The notes under the pieces were generated by a model that was not told the origin of the DNA, ran no database searches, and was given only the letters and a program-made list of their open reading frames with translations. Below are positions 20,287 to 29,827 of a DNA stretch of 64,000 nucleotides, in pieces. Positions within the stretch are counted from its first letter, which is position 1. Each line of letters begins with the position of its first letter. The DNA comes from Alcanivoracaceae bacterium. GTDB taxonomy: Bacteria; Pseudomonadota; Gammaproteobacteria; Pseudomonadales; Alcanivoracaceae. The DNA is taken from assembly GCA_029213045.1 (NCBI GenBank), contig JARGPN010000008.1, forward strand, positions 1 to 64,000, written 5' to 3'. The position numbers and the translations under genes were made by a program.

Positions 20287-21669
20287 ATGAGTAGTACGTC
20301 ACCCCGCGACGCTCTGCGAAAGGCTGAGATTCGCATTACTTCGACGATGGCGATGATATTTGGCCTCCGCATGTTTGGCCTTTTTTTGTTGTTGCCGGTG
20401 TTCAGTCTATTAGGCGGAGAGCTATCGGGTGCCACGCCGCTCCTTATTGGCACGGCAATAGGTGCTTATGGTCTTTTGCAGGCATTCTTGCAGATACCGT
20501 TTGGCATGCTATCAGATCGGTTTGGCCGGCGACCTCTCATTCTCGCTGGATTGGTGTTGTTCACGGTCGGCGGTGTTGTTGCCGCGCTCTCAGACCATAT
20601 CTATGGCGTGATCCTTGGTCGCGCGCTGCAAGGCGCCGGCGCTATCGCTAGCGTTATTATGGCCCTCGTCAGCGATTCGGTGTCAGATGACCGGAGGACC
20701 CGGGCGATGGCATTAATAGGTATGTCGGTTGGTGGTGCTTTTGTGCTCGCATTAATTGTTGGCCCATTGGCGGCGCGTTCGCTGGGGCTCTCCGGTTTGT
20801 TTTGGGCCATATCAGTGATGGGCGCGATAGCGTTGTTGGTCGCTTGGTTCCGCGTGCCGCGCTCGAAAAATCTCCATGCTCACGCAGCAATGAGATCCCC
20901 GCTCTCGTTGCTGCAACTATTCCGTCACAGTGATTTGTGGCGATTGAATTTAAGCATTTTTAGCCTTCATTTGGTGATGACGGCTACCTTCGTGGTATTG
21001 CCCCTAGTGCTTCGACAGCAGGTCGGGCTCACGCTCGAAGCCCACAGCCTGCTTTATTTGCTCGTCATGTTAGGTGGCGTTGTTGGTATGGTTCCGTTAA
21101 TTATCTACGCAGATAAGCGTCGTGTGCGGCCAGTCATGTTGGCGGGCATTGCTATGCTTATCGCCGCAGAGGCGCTGTTGGCAGTGTCTGGCAGCGCGCT
21201 CTGGCAGCACATTGTTGCGCTGTTGATATTTTTTACCGCGTTTAATTTGCTGGAAGCGTTGTTGCCTTCCTTAGTGGGCCGCGCGGTGCCTGCGGGCACA
21301 CGCGGAGCGGCGATGGGGATTTATTCAAGCAGCCAATTCTTTGGTGTGTTTGTTGGTGGTCAGTTGGGTGGATGGTTGCTCGGCAGCAACGGTTCGGCTG
21401 GCGCGTTTTGGTTATGTGTTGGCATGTTGGCGGTGTGGTTGCTATGCGCGTTATCTTTTCGGGAGTTGCCACGCTTAGAAAGCCGCATTATTCAAATGGA
21501 CGAGGGCGTTCAGTCAGGCGCGCGCCTGCAAGAGCTGCTGTCGCTGGAAGGCGTAGTCGAGGGGCTGCTGGTGCCTGAAGATGGTATCGCGGTCTTAAAA
21601 GTTGATCCTGCAATATTGGATGAAGACCTACTAAAACAATGGCTAGCTGGCAGTGCGCAGGCAGTTTAA
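20287..21669 (+). CDS. MFS transporter with C-terminal YAM-like domain (YajR family)
   Basis: 460 residues. Twelve hydrophobic segments occupy about residues 20-395, with the MFS motif A DRFGRRPLI after TM2. The last 60 residues are soluble and resemble the ferredoxin-like YAM domain of E. coli YajR (LLSLEGVVEGLLVPEDGIAVLKVD). YajR-type proteins are proton-coupled drug/H+ type carriers of unknown natural substrate in the inner membrane. The order uvrA-MFS-ssb is shared with Pseudomonas. The ATG lies 48 bases before the next gene's leader region ends; no terminator separates it from ssb. Confidence 0.88.
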   Translation: MSSTSPRDALRKAEIRITSTMAMIFGLRMFGLFLLLPVFSLLGGELSGATPLLIGTAIGAYGLLQAFLQIPFGMLSDRFGRRPLILAGLVLFTVGGVVAALSDHIYGVILGRALQGAGAIASVIMALVSDSVSDDRRTRAMALIGMSVGGAFVLALIVGPLAARSLGLSGLFWAISVMGAIALLVAWFRVPRSKNLHAHAAMRSPLSLLQLFRHSDLWRLNLSIFSLHLVMTATFVVLPLVLRQQVGLTLEAHSLLYLLVMLGGVVGMVPLIIYADKRRVRPVMLAGIAMLIAAEALLAVSGSALWQHIVALLIFFTAFNLLEALLPSLVGRAVPAGTRGAAMGIYSSSQFFGVFVGGQLGGWLLGSNGSAGAFWLCVGMLAVWLLCALSFRELPRLESRIIQMDEGVQSGARLQELLSLEGVVEGLLVPEDGIAVLKVDPAILDEDLLKQWLAGSAQAV

Positions 21670-21716
21670 ACCTGCCACAATAGCTGCCCGATTTAATTAA
21701 TTAACGGAGTAATGGC

Positions 21717-22196
21717 ATGGCACGTGGCGTGAACAAGGTGATCCTGATCGGTAATCTTGGAGCGGAGCCTGAAACCCGCTTTATGCCCAGCGGTGGGGCA
21801 GTGACGAATATTCGTCTAGCCACGAGCGAAAGCTGGAAGGACAAGCAGAGCGGTCAGATGCAGGAGCGCACCGAATGGCACCGTGTTGTTTTCTTCAATA
21901 AGCTTGCCGAAATTGCCGGTGAGTATTTGAAAAAAGGCAGCAAGGTATACGTTGAGGGAAGTCTTCGCACGCGCAAGTGGCAAGGGCAGGATGGCCAAGA
22001 CCGTTATTCTACGGAAATTGTCGCGGACCAAATGCAAATGCTCGACGGTCGCGGTGACAGCGGCGGCGGAAATTCTAGTGGCTATGATAGTGGAAGCGAC
22101 CAAGGGTACAGCGCGCCGGCTCAGTCAAAGCAAGGTGGCGGTTACTCCGCGCCTGCGGCGCCTGCCGAGGACTTTGACGACGATATCCCGTTCTAA
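21717..22196 (+). CDS. ssb: Single-stranded DNA-binding protein
   Basis: 159 residues. The OB fold spans residues 1-110 ([19 protein letters not shown] at the start), followed by a Gly/Ser/Gln-rich linker and the conserved acidic tip DFDDDIPF that recruits repair and replication partners. ATG follows ACGGAGTA. It lies 47 bases after the MFS gene and 9 before gspN. No CTG-N10-CAG LexA box was found in front of it. Confidence 0.97.
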   Translation: MARGVNKVILIGNLGAEPETRFMPSGGAVTNIRLATSESWKDKQSGQMQERTEWHRVVFFNKLAEIAGEYLKKGSKVYVEGSLRTRKWQGQDGQDRYSTEIVADQMQMLDGRGDSGGGNSSGYDSGSDQGYSAPAQSKQGGGYSAPAAPAEDFDDDIPF

Positions 22197-22205
22197 GGGT
22201 TTTAG

Positions 22206-22919
22206 ATGCCTGCAAAAAAATGGCTGATTGGGGCTTTCTTCATCAGCCTAGTCGTTTTCGTGGTGGTGACGCTGCCGGCGTCATTCGTCCTCGGTCGTTT
22301 GAACGGGCTTCAGCTCGGCTCGGGCAGGCTGTCTATCGAATCTGTCGGGGGTTCCATTTGGCACGGCCAAACGCATTGGCGTTGGAGTTCGTTGTCAGGT
22401 GATTTGCTCTGGCAGCTCAAATGGCAGGGCCTCTCGCCTGGTGTAGAGGTCGCTGTGTCTGGGCCGCTGACGCTGAGTGGTTGGGTGGGTGGCTGGTCAA
22501 ATGCGCTATCGTTACGCGACGCTAATCTTCATTTAAGCGGCACATTTGTATCGAGCTTGCAGCCTCAGCTTAAGTTTGCCGGCGATATATATGCGAAGAA
22601 TGTGTCACTTAAGTTCAGAGACAAAGCGCTTACAGACGCCGCCGGTCAGTTTACCTACACTGGCGGGCTAGGTAGTTGGGCTGGTCAGAAGCAAGTAATG
22701 GTTCCAGCGCTTAACGGTGAACTTATTCAGAAAGACGATGGTCCTAGCCTTCTTGTGAAAAGCGAATCCGGTACTGCACTAGGATTGCTTGGCGTGTCGG
22801 AGAACATAGGTAGTATTGCTGTTTACCGCGCATGGGCTGGAGAACTCGGTTTGTCGCGCGGCGGTGATGACGCAGACGTAATATTTGAAACCAGTCTGCC
22901 GCTTTGGCAAAAGCCATAA
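22206..22919 (+). CDS. gspN: Type II secretion system protein N
   Basis: 237 residues. One N-terminal membrane helix (about 6-29) anchors a periplasmic beta-rich domain; LGRLNGLQLGSGRLSIESVGGSIWHGQ is the typical GspN opening. GspN is an accessory pseudopilin-system component whose exact role is not settled. It is followed by gspC and gspD, the same trio known from other gammaproteobacteria in which N-C-D are apart from gspE-M. Confidence 0.88.
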   Translation: MPAKKWLIGAFFISLVVFVVVTLPASFVLGRLNGLQLGSGRLSIESVGGSIWHGQTHWRWSSLSGDLLWQLKWQGLSPGVEVAVSGPLTLSGWVGGWSNALSLRDANLHLSGTFVSSLQPQLKFAGDIYAKNVSLKFRDKALTDAAGQFTYTGGLGSWAGQKQVMVPALNGELIQKDDGPSLLVKSESGTALGLLGVSENIGSIAVYRAWAGELGLSRGGDDADVIFETSLPLWQKP

Positions 22920-22973
22920 AATGAAACAATAATAAGACTAACGAGTTGGGCGGGATTTCAAGTTTTGGTTACG

Positions 22974-23813
22974 ATGGCGCAGATCAAAGGCAATGAAAAG
23001 TGGCAGCGCATACTTCGTGCTGCCTGCTCTTTGGCATTAGTGATTTGGCTGGCGTGGCTCACAGCAGAAACATTCTGGTTGTTTTTCTCAGGTCCATCCA
23101 AAACAGTGAGCTTAGACCGCTCCATGATCCGGCTTGAATCAAGCAGCAGTGTGTCCAATTCCTCCGGTGCCAGTGTTGAACAAGTTCAAAGCTGGGAGCT
23201 GTTCGGGCCGCTACAGGCAGAACAACAGCAAGTTAGTGAAGCGCCTGAAACGAGATTGCGTCTAGAGCTATTGGGTGTTTTTGAAAACACCGATCCGAAA
23301 ATGGCGTCTGCCATTATTTCGGAGCAAGGAAAGGATTCAGATGTTTACCAAGCCGGCGATAAAGTGCCAGGCAACGCCACGCTCGAAGAGGTTTATGCCG
23401 ATCGCGTGATTTTGTTGCGCATGGGGCAGCGTGAAGCATTGAAGTTAAAAGACATGAACTTAGGCAGCGGCGTTGTTGAAACCTCCGGACAATCGTTTCA
23501 AGACGATCCGCAGCAAGAGCAAGTGACTTCGGGTGACGCGGCTGAGCTTTCCCAGCAACGAGACATGATCATAACGCGTTTAAGTTTGCAGCCGTCCAGC
23601 TCGGGCGGTTACGTAATTGGCCCAGGCGCACCGGATCAGGTGTTGCAAGTAGTGGGCCTCCAAGCAGGCGATGTACTAATAACAGTCAACGGATTTGATC
23701 TGGGTAGCGAAGAGGCGGACTTGGCCGCGTTGCAACAGTTTCGTGACACCGGTGCAGCGTCGATCGTCGTGCAGAGAGGCGCGCAACGGTTTACCGTAAA
23801 TTATCCGCCGTAG
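22974..23813 (+). CDS. gspC: Type II secretion system protein C
   Basis: 279 residues from the ATG at 22974; a TTG three codons upstream (22965) is also in frame and neither has a strong ribosome site. One inner-membrane helix lies at about residues 15-38. A homology region (SWELFGPLQ..., RLELLGVFENTDPKMASAIISE) follows, which in relatives touches the secretin N0 domain. The end is a PDZ domain (about 195-279; GPGAPDQVLQVVGLQAGDVLITVNG). GspC links the inner-membrane platform to GspD. The stop is 11 bases before the gspD ATG. Confidence 0.92.
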   Translation: MAQIKGNEKWQRILRAACSLALVIWLAWLTAETFWLFFSGPSKTVSLDRSMIRLESSSSVSNSSGASVEQVQSWELFGPLQAEQQQVSEAPETRLRLELLGVFENTDPKMASAIISEQGKDSDVYQAGDKVPGNATLEEVYADRVILLRMGQREALKLKDMNLGSGVVETSGQSFQDDPQQEQVTSGDAAELSQQRDMIITRLSLQPSSSGGYVIGPGAPDQVLQVVGLQAGDVLITVNGFDLGSEEADLAALQQFRDTGAASIVVQRGAQRFTVNYPP

Positions 23814-23824
23814 GAATGGGCGAA

Positions 23825-25900
23825 ATGTGTATTAAGCAATTAAAACAATTAATCGTGCTGTTGGTGGCGTTGTCACTAACGCAATTTTCTTTGGCTGCGG
23901 ATAAAGAAATGCAGCCTTCTGCCGACGGGAAAACATGGACGGTGAATATTCGCAATGCGGATATTCAGGCGTTTATTGCTCAGGTGGCAGAAATGACAGG
24001 AAAAAACTTTGTCATTGATCCTCGTGTGCGTAGTAGAGACGTGACTGTTATTTCAAAGCAATCGCTGAACTCTGAAGAAGTCTATCAGTTGTTTTTATCT
24101 GTGTTGCAGGTGCATGGCTACGCAGCGGTGCCAGCGGGCGATGTGATTAAGATCGTCAATAACACGGTGGCAAAGCAGAGCAACTTGCCGCTTGTACAGT
24201 CGCGAAATATTAACGGTGAAGAATTAATTACGCGTGTCATTCCAATCAAAAATTCACCCGTTGATGAGTTGGTGCCTGTTTTGCGCCCCCTTGTGCCGCA
24301 GTACGGGCATTTGGCCGCGGTAAGCTCTGCGAATGCATTAATTATTAGTGATCATGCCGATAATATTCGTCGCATTGAAGCTATTATTTCGCACTTAGAT
24401 AACGCTGAAAACCAAGAAGTACACATCATTCAGTTGGAAAATGCATGGGTTGGCGATCTAGTCAAATTGCTTGAAAACCTCACGCCAGAAAAAGGCGGTC
24501 GTCGTAAGGAGCAGCCATCCAGTGTGACCTTGGTAGCGGACGAGCGTACAAACCGATTAATAATTCGTGGTGACCAGAATGCCGTTGGCCGATTGCGTTC
24601 GCTCGTCGTCGAGCTGGATATCCCCCAGAATCAAACTGGCGGAGTGCAGGTCGTTCGACTGGCTCATGCGGATTCGAAGTCCATGGCTGAGCTGCTGAAA
24701 ACCTTCACTGACTCTGCATCAGAGGGCAAGCCTGGTGAGAAGAGTACGCCGACAAATTCCAAGGTGTCGATTCAAGCAGATGAATCATTAAATGCGTTGG
24801 TGATTCGTGCTGAGCCTGCTCAAATGACCGAAATTAAATCGGTGATTAATCAGCTCGATATTCGTCGCGCTCAAATTCTTATCGAAGCGGCAATTGTCGA
24901 AGTGACAGGTGATAAAGGTAAGGCCTTGGGCTTCCAGTACGCTGCAGGCAATGAAAACGATGGCGTGGTTGGCGTTAATTTTAGCAACGTCGGCGTGAGT
25001 GTTAACCAAATTCTTGGGTCTATTATCGGTGGTTCTGCAGCCGGCGCGCAGCTGGGCGATGGCATTACGGTCGGCGGCGGCGAAGTAGACTCGAACGGCG
25101 ATTTGAAATGGGGCGTTATTATGCAAGCGCTCGCCTCAACAACGAACGCCAATTTACTTTCTACGCCAAGCATTTTGACGCTAGATAACCAAGAAGCATC
25201 AATTATCGTTGGTGAAAACGTGCCGTTCGTAACAGGCCAGAGCACGAGCACCGGCGCAGGGGTGTCGAATCCGTTTACCACCATTCAGCGAGAAGACGTT
25301 GGTCTAACATTGAAAGTCACGCCCCACCTTGCGGGTTCTGATTCAATTCGGTTGGAGTTGGAACAAGAAACTTCCAGTGTGAAAGATTCGACGTCGTCGA
25401 GTACTACTCAGCCCGTCGACATCGTGACGACCAAGCGCAAAATCCAGACCACAGTATTGGCGGATGATGGTGAGACCATTGTTCTGGGTGGTTTGATTCG
25501 TGATGACATTCGAGAGGTGCAGCGTAAGGTTCCACTGCTCGGTGATATCCCATTGCTAGGCGTATTTTTCCGTTCTACGACGAAAGCGCGTTCAAAGCAA
25601 AACCTCATGGTGTTCTTGCGTCCGACAATTTTGGCCGATAACGAGCGCCTAGTGAAGATGACTCGTAAAAACTACCTCGGCATTACCGCACTTCAATTTG
25701 AAGTGACTAAGAACGGTGATTTAGAGCGTGTTGTTAAGAAGCCATTGCCCGCTAAGGTCGAGAACCTTTTCCGTGGCCGCGATCCTATACCCGAAGACCT
25801 GCAGCGCTACCATGATGAGCATTATGAAGAGCAAGCTCAGCAGCGCGCGCAGAGCGAGCCGCCGATGGCTCCTCCGGCTGGAGTTTCAGGGGAAGAATAA
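23825..25900 (+). CDS. gspD: Type II secretion system secretin GspD
   Basis: About 691 residues from the ATG at 23825, which has AGGA nine bases upstream; an ATG three codons earlier is too close to that site. A Sec signal peptide ends near SLAADKEM. Periplasmic N0 (WTVNIRNADIQAFIAQVAEMTGKNFV) and N1-N3 repeats (about 100-330) precede the secretin beta-barrel (about 400-610) with VPLLGDIPLLGVFFRS near its end. It forms the outer-membrane pore for folded exoproteins. No gspS pilotin or gspE-M genes follow in this window. Confidence 0.96.
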   Translation: MCIKQLKQLIVLLVALSLTQFSLAADKEMQPSADGKTWTVNIRNADIQAFIAQVAEMTGKNFVIDPRVRSRDVTVISKQSLNSEEVYQLFLSVLQVHGYAAVPAGDVIKIVNNTVAKQSNLPLVQSRNINGEELITRVIPIKNSPVDELVPVLRPLVPQYGHLAAVSSANALIISDHADNIRRIEAIISHLDNAENQEVHIIQLENAWVGDLVKLLENLTPEKGGRRKEQPSSVTLVADERTNRLIIRGDQNAVGRLRSLVVELDIPQNQTGGVQVVRLAHADSKSMAELLKTFTDSASEGKPGEKSTPTNSKVSIQADESLNALVIRAEPAQMTEIKSVINQLDIRRAQILIEAAIVEVTGDKGKALGFQYAAGNENDGVVGVNFSNVGVSVNQILGSIIGGSAAGAQLGDGITVGGGEVDSNGDLKWGVIMQALASTTNANLLSTPSILTLDNQEASIIVGENVPFVTGQSTSTGAGVSNPFTTIQREDVGLTLKVTPHLAGSDSIRLELEQETSSVKDSTSSSTTQPVDIVTTKRKIQTTVLADDGETIVLGGLIRDDIREVQRKVPLLGDIPLLGVFFRSTTKARSKQNLMVFLRPTILADNERLVKMTRKNYLGITALQFEVTKNGDLERVVKKPLPAKVENLFRGRDPIPEDLQRYHDEHYEEQAQQRAQSEPPMAPPAGVSGEE

Positions 25901-26027
25901 AGAAAGATAAAGCAATTCTTCCATGATGGTTCACATCGCCTAAATAGTCTCTTATATTGAGCCTTTCTGGGATTGTGGGTGTTGGCCACCATTATTGAAC
26001 GGTGTCCTGCAGGGAGTAACAGGCGTC

Positions 26028-26936
26028 ATGCTGAAGTTGCAATTTAAGGATAAAAGGAAAGCGGCTATTTGGCTGGTGGATTCTCGCTATGCTATTGGTC
26101 GTGATAAATCTAATGACATCGTATTTGATGAAGAGGGCGTCAGCGGATTCCACGCTGAGCTTCGTGTCGAAGATGATGATCGCGTGTTCGTGACGGATGC
26201 CGGCAGTATCAACGGCACCTTCGTTAACGGTAAGCAAATCAAGGCTCGTACCCAATTACGTCCGAATGATGTTATTCGAGTGCATCGCGCCGAACTCACC
26301 CTCGTTGATCCCAAGGAACAGTTGAAAGTACAGCCGCCGGAAGATGCAGCGACTGCTATGACTCCTGCTCTTCAAGGTTTGAATGTCGGCTCAGGGGTGG
26401 GCGGTGTGCCTACTGGTTGGCTGTTGCGCGCCAAGACGGGATCTGTGTCTGGGCAGGTATTTAAGATTCCTGCGTCAGGTCGAGCAATTCTTGGGCGTTC
26501 GCAATCATGCGATATTGTGATTACCGGCACGCACGTATCGCGGCAGCACGCTGAGCTTTACTTCCAAAGTGGCAAGTTACACGTCAAAGATCTCGGCTCC
26601 TCCAATGGAACCTACGTTAACCGTAAAAAAGTCGATGACGCTGTGGTTAATGCCGGTGACGAAATCCGATTTGACACCCTAGTGTTTCAGGTTGAAGCGC
26701 CTGCAAATGCTGCGCCGGTAACGCCTGCGGCACCAAGTGAAGGGGCTGACAGCACGATGTTTCGTCCAGCTGCTGCGGCGCCGGCACCTAAGCCAGCTGC
26801 TTCTCAGCCAGCTCGTCGAGTGGCACCAAGTCAGCCTCCTGTTGCGCAACCAAAGTCGTCTTCCTCAGCAACTATTGTATTAGTTGTGGTGGTCGTTGCG
26901 GCATTGGGTGGGGCGGCTGCGTGGTTTTTAATGTGA
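26028..26936 (+). CDS. Tail-anchored protein with two FHA domains
   Basis: 302 residues from ATG 26028 (AGGGAG 11 bases upstream). Two forkhead-associated, phosphothreonine-binding domains are visible: residues about 20-85 (YAIGRDKSNDIVFDEEGVSGFHAEL..., GSINGTFVNG) and about 145-215 (AILGRSQSCDIVITGTHVSRQHAEL..., GSSNGTYVN). Both keep the GR, SxxH and NGT/N residues. A Pro/Ala-rich linker (about 225-275) leads to a C-terminal membrane helix with only a few residues after it, so the FHA domains face the cytoplasm. The partner kinase is not in the window. The gene follows gspD after 127 bases; linkage to type II secretion or to the convergent cyclase is inference. Confidence 0.88.
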   Translation: MLKLQFKDKRKAAIWLVDSRYAIGRDKSNDIVFDEEGVSGFHAELRVEDDDRVFVTDAGSINGTFVNGKQIKARTQLRPNDVIRVHRAELTLVDPKEQLKVQPPEDAATAMTPALQGLNVGSGVGGVPTGWLLRAKTGSVSGQVFKIPASGRAILGRSQSCDIVITGTHVSRQHAELYFQSGKLHVKDLGSSNGTYVNRKKVDDAVVNAGDEIRFDTLVFQVEAPANAAPVTPAAPSEGADSTMFRPAAAAPAPKPAASQPARRVAPSQPPVAQPKSSSSATIVLVVVVVAALGGAAAWFLM

Positions 26937-26950
26937 CTACTGGCGATCCG

Positions 26951-26999
26951 TTTGACGCATAAAAAAACCGGCTTAGTGCCGGTTTTTTTATGCGTCAAA
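26951..26999. terminator. Bidirectional terminator, 22-bp perfect inverted repeat
   Basis: TTTGACGCATAAAAAAACCGG-C (26951-26972) and its exact complement (26978-26999) flank a 5-base loop. The inner GCCGG stem with A/T runs is a terminator for both the FHA gene and the convergent lipoprotein gene; the outer ten base pairs go well beyond what termination needs. Confidence 0.88.
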
Positions 27000-27020
27000 T
27001 TGGGCGGATCTCAGGTGTTA

Positions 27021-28115
27021 CTAAGAACCGGACAGTGCTTTCAAGTTGCTCAGCACTTTACGCGCTCTATCCATTTTCTTTTCTAGCTCGTTGTCGCCAG
27101 GGTAGATTTGGGCAACGTTTTCCCAGGTTGTAAAGGCATCTTGGTAGCGGCCCTGTGCATAGAGCGCATCGCCATCAGATAGGCCCTGCTGGAAGCGTTT
27201 CTGACAAATAGCCTCGAGACGCGAAGCATATTGGTCTAGTTGTCCGGTTCCATTATTGCTGACGATATAATCTCTTGCGCTAAGGAGATCTGCTAAAGAG
27301 CGGCTGTTCTCGTAGGTATCGAGCAACGTCAGTGCTTTGCTTTGAATTTGTTGTTCGCGCGCGCGTCTGTTGCGATGCGCTTCGCGGGATAATTGTTGTT
27401 GCGCCTGGGCCAGTGCTGGCGGAGTGTCTTTGCTGCCTGATAATAGGCGCGCGGCAGTGAGAAGGTCGCGAGTTCTGACCCAGTCTTCTTGCTCTGCAAA
27501 GCTATTGCCCAGTTCAGTAAGGGTGTCGATCAGTTGCTGGCGCCGCTGGGTCAGCGTCTCACTAATCTCCGCTGCGTCGCCGCGCTCTAGTGTGGCGAGC
27601 TGTTGAACGGTTGCTTGTTTGTTGGCGAGCCAGCGCGCCTCATCAACCAATAAATCTGTGCGCAAACGATTGAATAATAATGTCTCGCGTTGGCGCAAAT
27701 TGTTGTCTGCGTCTTCGAGCGTTTTGCTTTGACGCCACTGTTTGCGAGCATCATCCAATACCTTGAACGCTTCAGTCCAGCGACCCGAGCTGGCAAGTGA
27801 TTGGGCTTCGTTTGCCCTTTCTTTTTCAAACGTTTCCGTATCTGCGGCGAGCTTTTCGCGTAGCGCATCAACCTGTTCGTACTGCGGGTTGGACTCACGT
27901 ATGTTGTCTAGGTAATACCACGCCTTATTATAGTCGCCGTTAGCCGTGGCTTGCGCAATTTCGGCCGCGACATTCTTGGATGTCATCAGCGTAAGCCGTG
28001 CACAGCCCTGTAACGAAACTAGCAGTATCAGGGAAAGTAATGTGGCTGATTTTCTCGAAAGCAGGCGGGTGAAGACTTCAAAAAACTGTAATTTCGGCGC
28101 GATGAATATTGTCAT
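27021..28115 (-). CDS. Lipoprotein with tetratricopeptide-like helical repeats
   Basis: 364 residues. A long signal peptide ends in a lipobox LQGC with the lipidated cysteine at residue 38, so the protein is exported and membrane-anchored. The rest is almost all helical, with repeated TPR-like pairs (GDYNKAWYYLDNIRESNPQY, GRWTEAFKVLDDARKQW, GRYQDAFTTWENVAQIYPGD). The last repeat looks most TPR-like. The gene starts 15 bases after the adenylate cyclase stop, so the two are probably one transcript. Function is not recognised; it could scaffold a periplasmic or outer-membrane complex. Confidence 0.75.
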   Translation of the reverse strand: MTIFIAPKLQFFEVFTRLLSRKSATLLSLILLVSLQGCARLTLMTSKNVAAEIAQATANGDYNKAWYYLDNIRESNPQYEQVDALREKLAADTETFEKERANEAQSLASSGRWTEAFKVLDDARKQWRQSKTLEDADNNLRQRETLLFNRLRTDLLVDEARWLANKQATVQQLATLERGDAAEISETLTQRRQQLIDTLTELGNSFAEQEDWVRTRDLLTAARLLSGSKDTPPALAQAQQQLSREAHRNRRAREQQIQSKALTLLDTYENSRSLADLLSARDYIVSNNGTGQLDQYASRLEAICQKRFQQGLSDGDALYAQGRYQDAFTTWENVAQIYPGDNELEKKMDRARKVLSNLKALSGS

Positions 28116-28130
28116 TGTTATACGAGTTCT

Positions 28131-29693
28131 CTAAGCATTTCTGATGCGCAGGGGTTCTTCCATTAGCTCATTGAGGAACTGAGCAATGCGTTGCTCCATC
28201 AGCGTTTCTGATTGTGCGTGCACACCATCAACAATGTACGTCATTATCGGTTCTGATTTGCCGCGCACGCGCATTGCGCCAGACTGACGGGCGCGAATGC
28301 GAGAGCTAATATTCGGCTGAACGGCTAGCGCCTGAGGCACGATCACTTCACCAGAGCCTGACATATTCGAAAGCCGTGAGGCCAGATTAACAGCGTCGCC
28401 AACTACCGTATATTGCATCCTGTCGCGCGATCCCAGGTTCCCCGCCAACATCGAGCCTGAGTTAATGCCGATTCTGAATTCTACGGTGGTAAGTCCGCGG
28501 CTTGCGCGATATAAATTCAGACGCTGAATCATGCGTTGAATCATTACGCCACAGCACATGCTGTGATATTCGTGCTCATCATCGTCCTCAGGCACACCGA
28601 AAACGATCATGGCGCAATCGCCCATGTATTTGTCGATGGTGCCGCGATAAAACGTTGCTGCCATGCTAATTGCATCAAAATAGCCATTGAGCATTTCGGC
28701 GACGGCGTCTGGGGCCATGTTTTCTGATAAGCGCGTAAAGCCGACGATATCGGCAAAGATGACGCTGCCTTCAACTTCGCGGCCGCCGAGAGAAATTTGG
28801 TCTAAATCCGCCATCATTTTACGTGCGACCGTGGGGCTGACGAAGCGCGATAAGACCTTTTCGACTTGGCCCTTTTCCAGCAAGCCGTGAGCCATGCTGT
28901 TGTAAGCATTGATGAGCAAGCCAATCTCGTCGTTGCGGCGATCATCAATACGGTAATTTAAATCGCCTGCGCTAATCGCGCTGGCGGCGGTAAGTAGCTG
29001 GTGAATGGGCGCAGAAAGCTTTCGACTGACCACGAAGGCGACCACGATGGCAATTAAGCTCATCAGAATAGTGGCAGTGACAATCGTGTCTTGGGCATTT
29101 TGCCGCGCTTCAATAATGCGCTTGCCAGACAGCGTGACAGCGGCATAGCCCGCCGTCATGTCGTTAATGGCGATGGGCACAAAATACGTGCTGAGTGGGC
29201 CGTCCGCTCCGTCCCAGCGCATTAATCTGCTGTCGGTGGTGATCAGTACGCGTTCCGGCGATTCACCGACAATTTGACTCAGGTTGCCGTCCCGATCGAA
29301 CAGGGCCGCACCACGTAAGGTGTCGCTGCGGACAAGGTTATTCAAAAGGACTTTGAGGTTGAAGCCGTCGTCAGCGAGTAACGGTTCACGAGCGGTGTCA
29401 GCCAGCTGTAAAGCAATAGTGGCGCCGAACCTATCGGCCTGCGTTTGCATGCGTTCAAGCTGGCTGTTCAAAACAATGCTGCCGAGCACCGCCATGCCGA
29501 CGATGATTAAGCCAGATATGGAGAGGCCAAGCTTCCACGCGACAGGGAAATAATCGGGCAAATAGGGGCTAAGGCCGTCACCGAAGTTCCGACTTACGTT
29601 GCGTAGTTTTTCTTTGAAACCAGCTGCCACGTCTGCCTTCCTGTGCTTGATCAGCCTTAGGGTATCCCTCAAAGCCTTGTCTGTAGCCAACAA
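28131..29693 (-). CDS. Membrane class III adenylate cyclase with HAMP domain
   Basis: 520 residues. TM helices at about 54-74 and 204-222 enclose a periplasmic sensor domain; a HAMP linker (about 223-275) joins the cyclase domain (about 305-490). Metal-binding Asp315 (FADIVGFTR) and Asp359 (DKYMGDC), the adenine-selecting Lys355 and Asp433 (VVGDAVNLASRL), and transition-state Asn436 and Arg440 are all present, so an active cAMP-forming enzyme is expected. The start is a TTG without a clear ribosome site; no ATG occurs before TM1, so the N-terminus is uncertain. It is probably co-transcribed with the downstream lipoprotein. Confidence 0.92.
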   Translation of the reverse strand: MLATDKALRDTLRLIKHRKADVAAGFKEKLRNVSRNFGDGLSPYLPDYFPVAWKLGLSISGLIIVGMAVLGSIVLNSQLERMQTQADRFGATIALQLADTAREPLLADDGFNLKVLLNNLVRSDTLRGAALFDRDGNLSQIVGESPERVLITTDSRLMRWDGADGPLSTYFVPIAINDMTAGYAAVTLSGKRIIEARQNAQDTIVTATILMSLIAIVVAFVVSRKLSAPIHQLLTAASAISAGDLNYRIDDRRNDEIGLLINAYNSMAHGLLEKGQVEKVLSRFVSPTVARKMMADLDQISLGGREVEGSVIFADIVGFTRLSENMAPDAVAEMLNGYFDAISMAATFYRGTIDKYMGDCAMIVFGVPEDDDEHEYHSMCCGVMIQRMIQRLNLYRASRGLTTVEFRIGINSGSMLAGNLGSRDRMQYTVVGDAVNLASRLSNMSGSGEVIVPQALAVQPNISSRIRARQSGAMRVRGKSEPIMTYIVDGVHAQSETLMEQRIAQFLNELMEEPLRIRNA

Positions 29694-29827
29694 TCGCCAA
29701 AAGGACGCTTTGACCCAGACGGTTCAAATAGTTTCCTAACTCGGAGGTATGGATCGCCTAAAGATAGCACTCCCTTTATATAAGGTATGCAGATGTGAAG
29801 CCTATCACAAAGCAGTGTCCGACAAGC

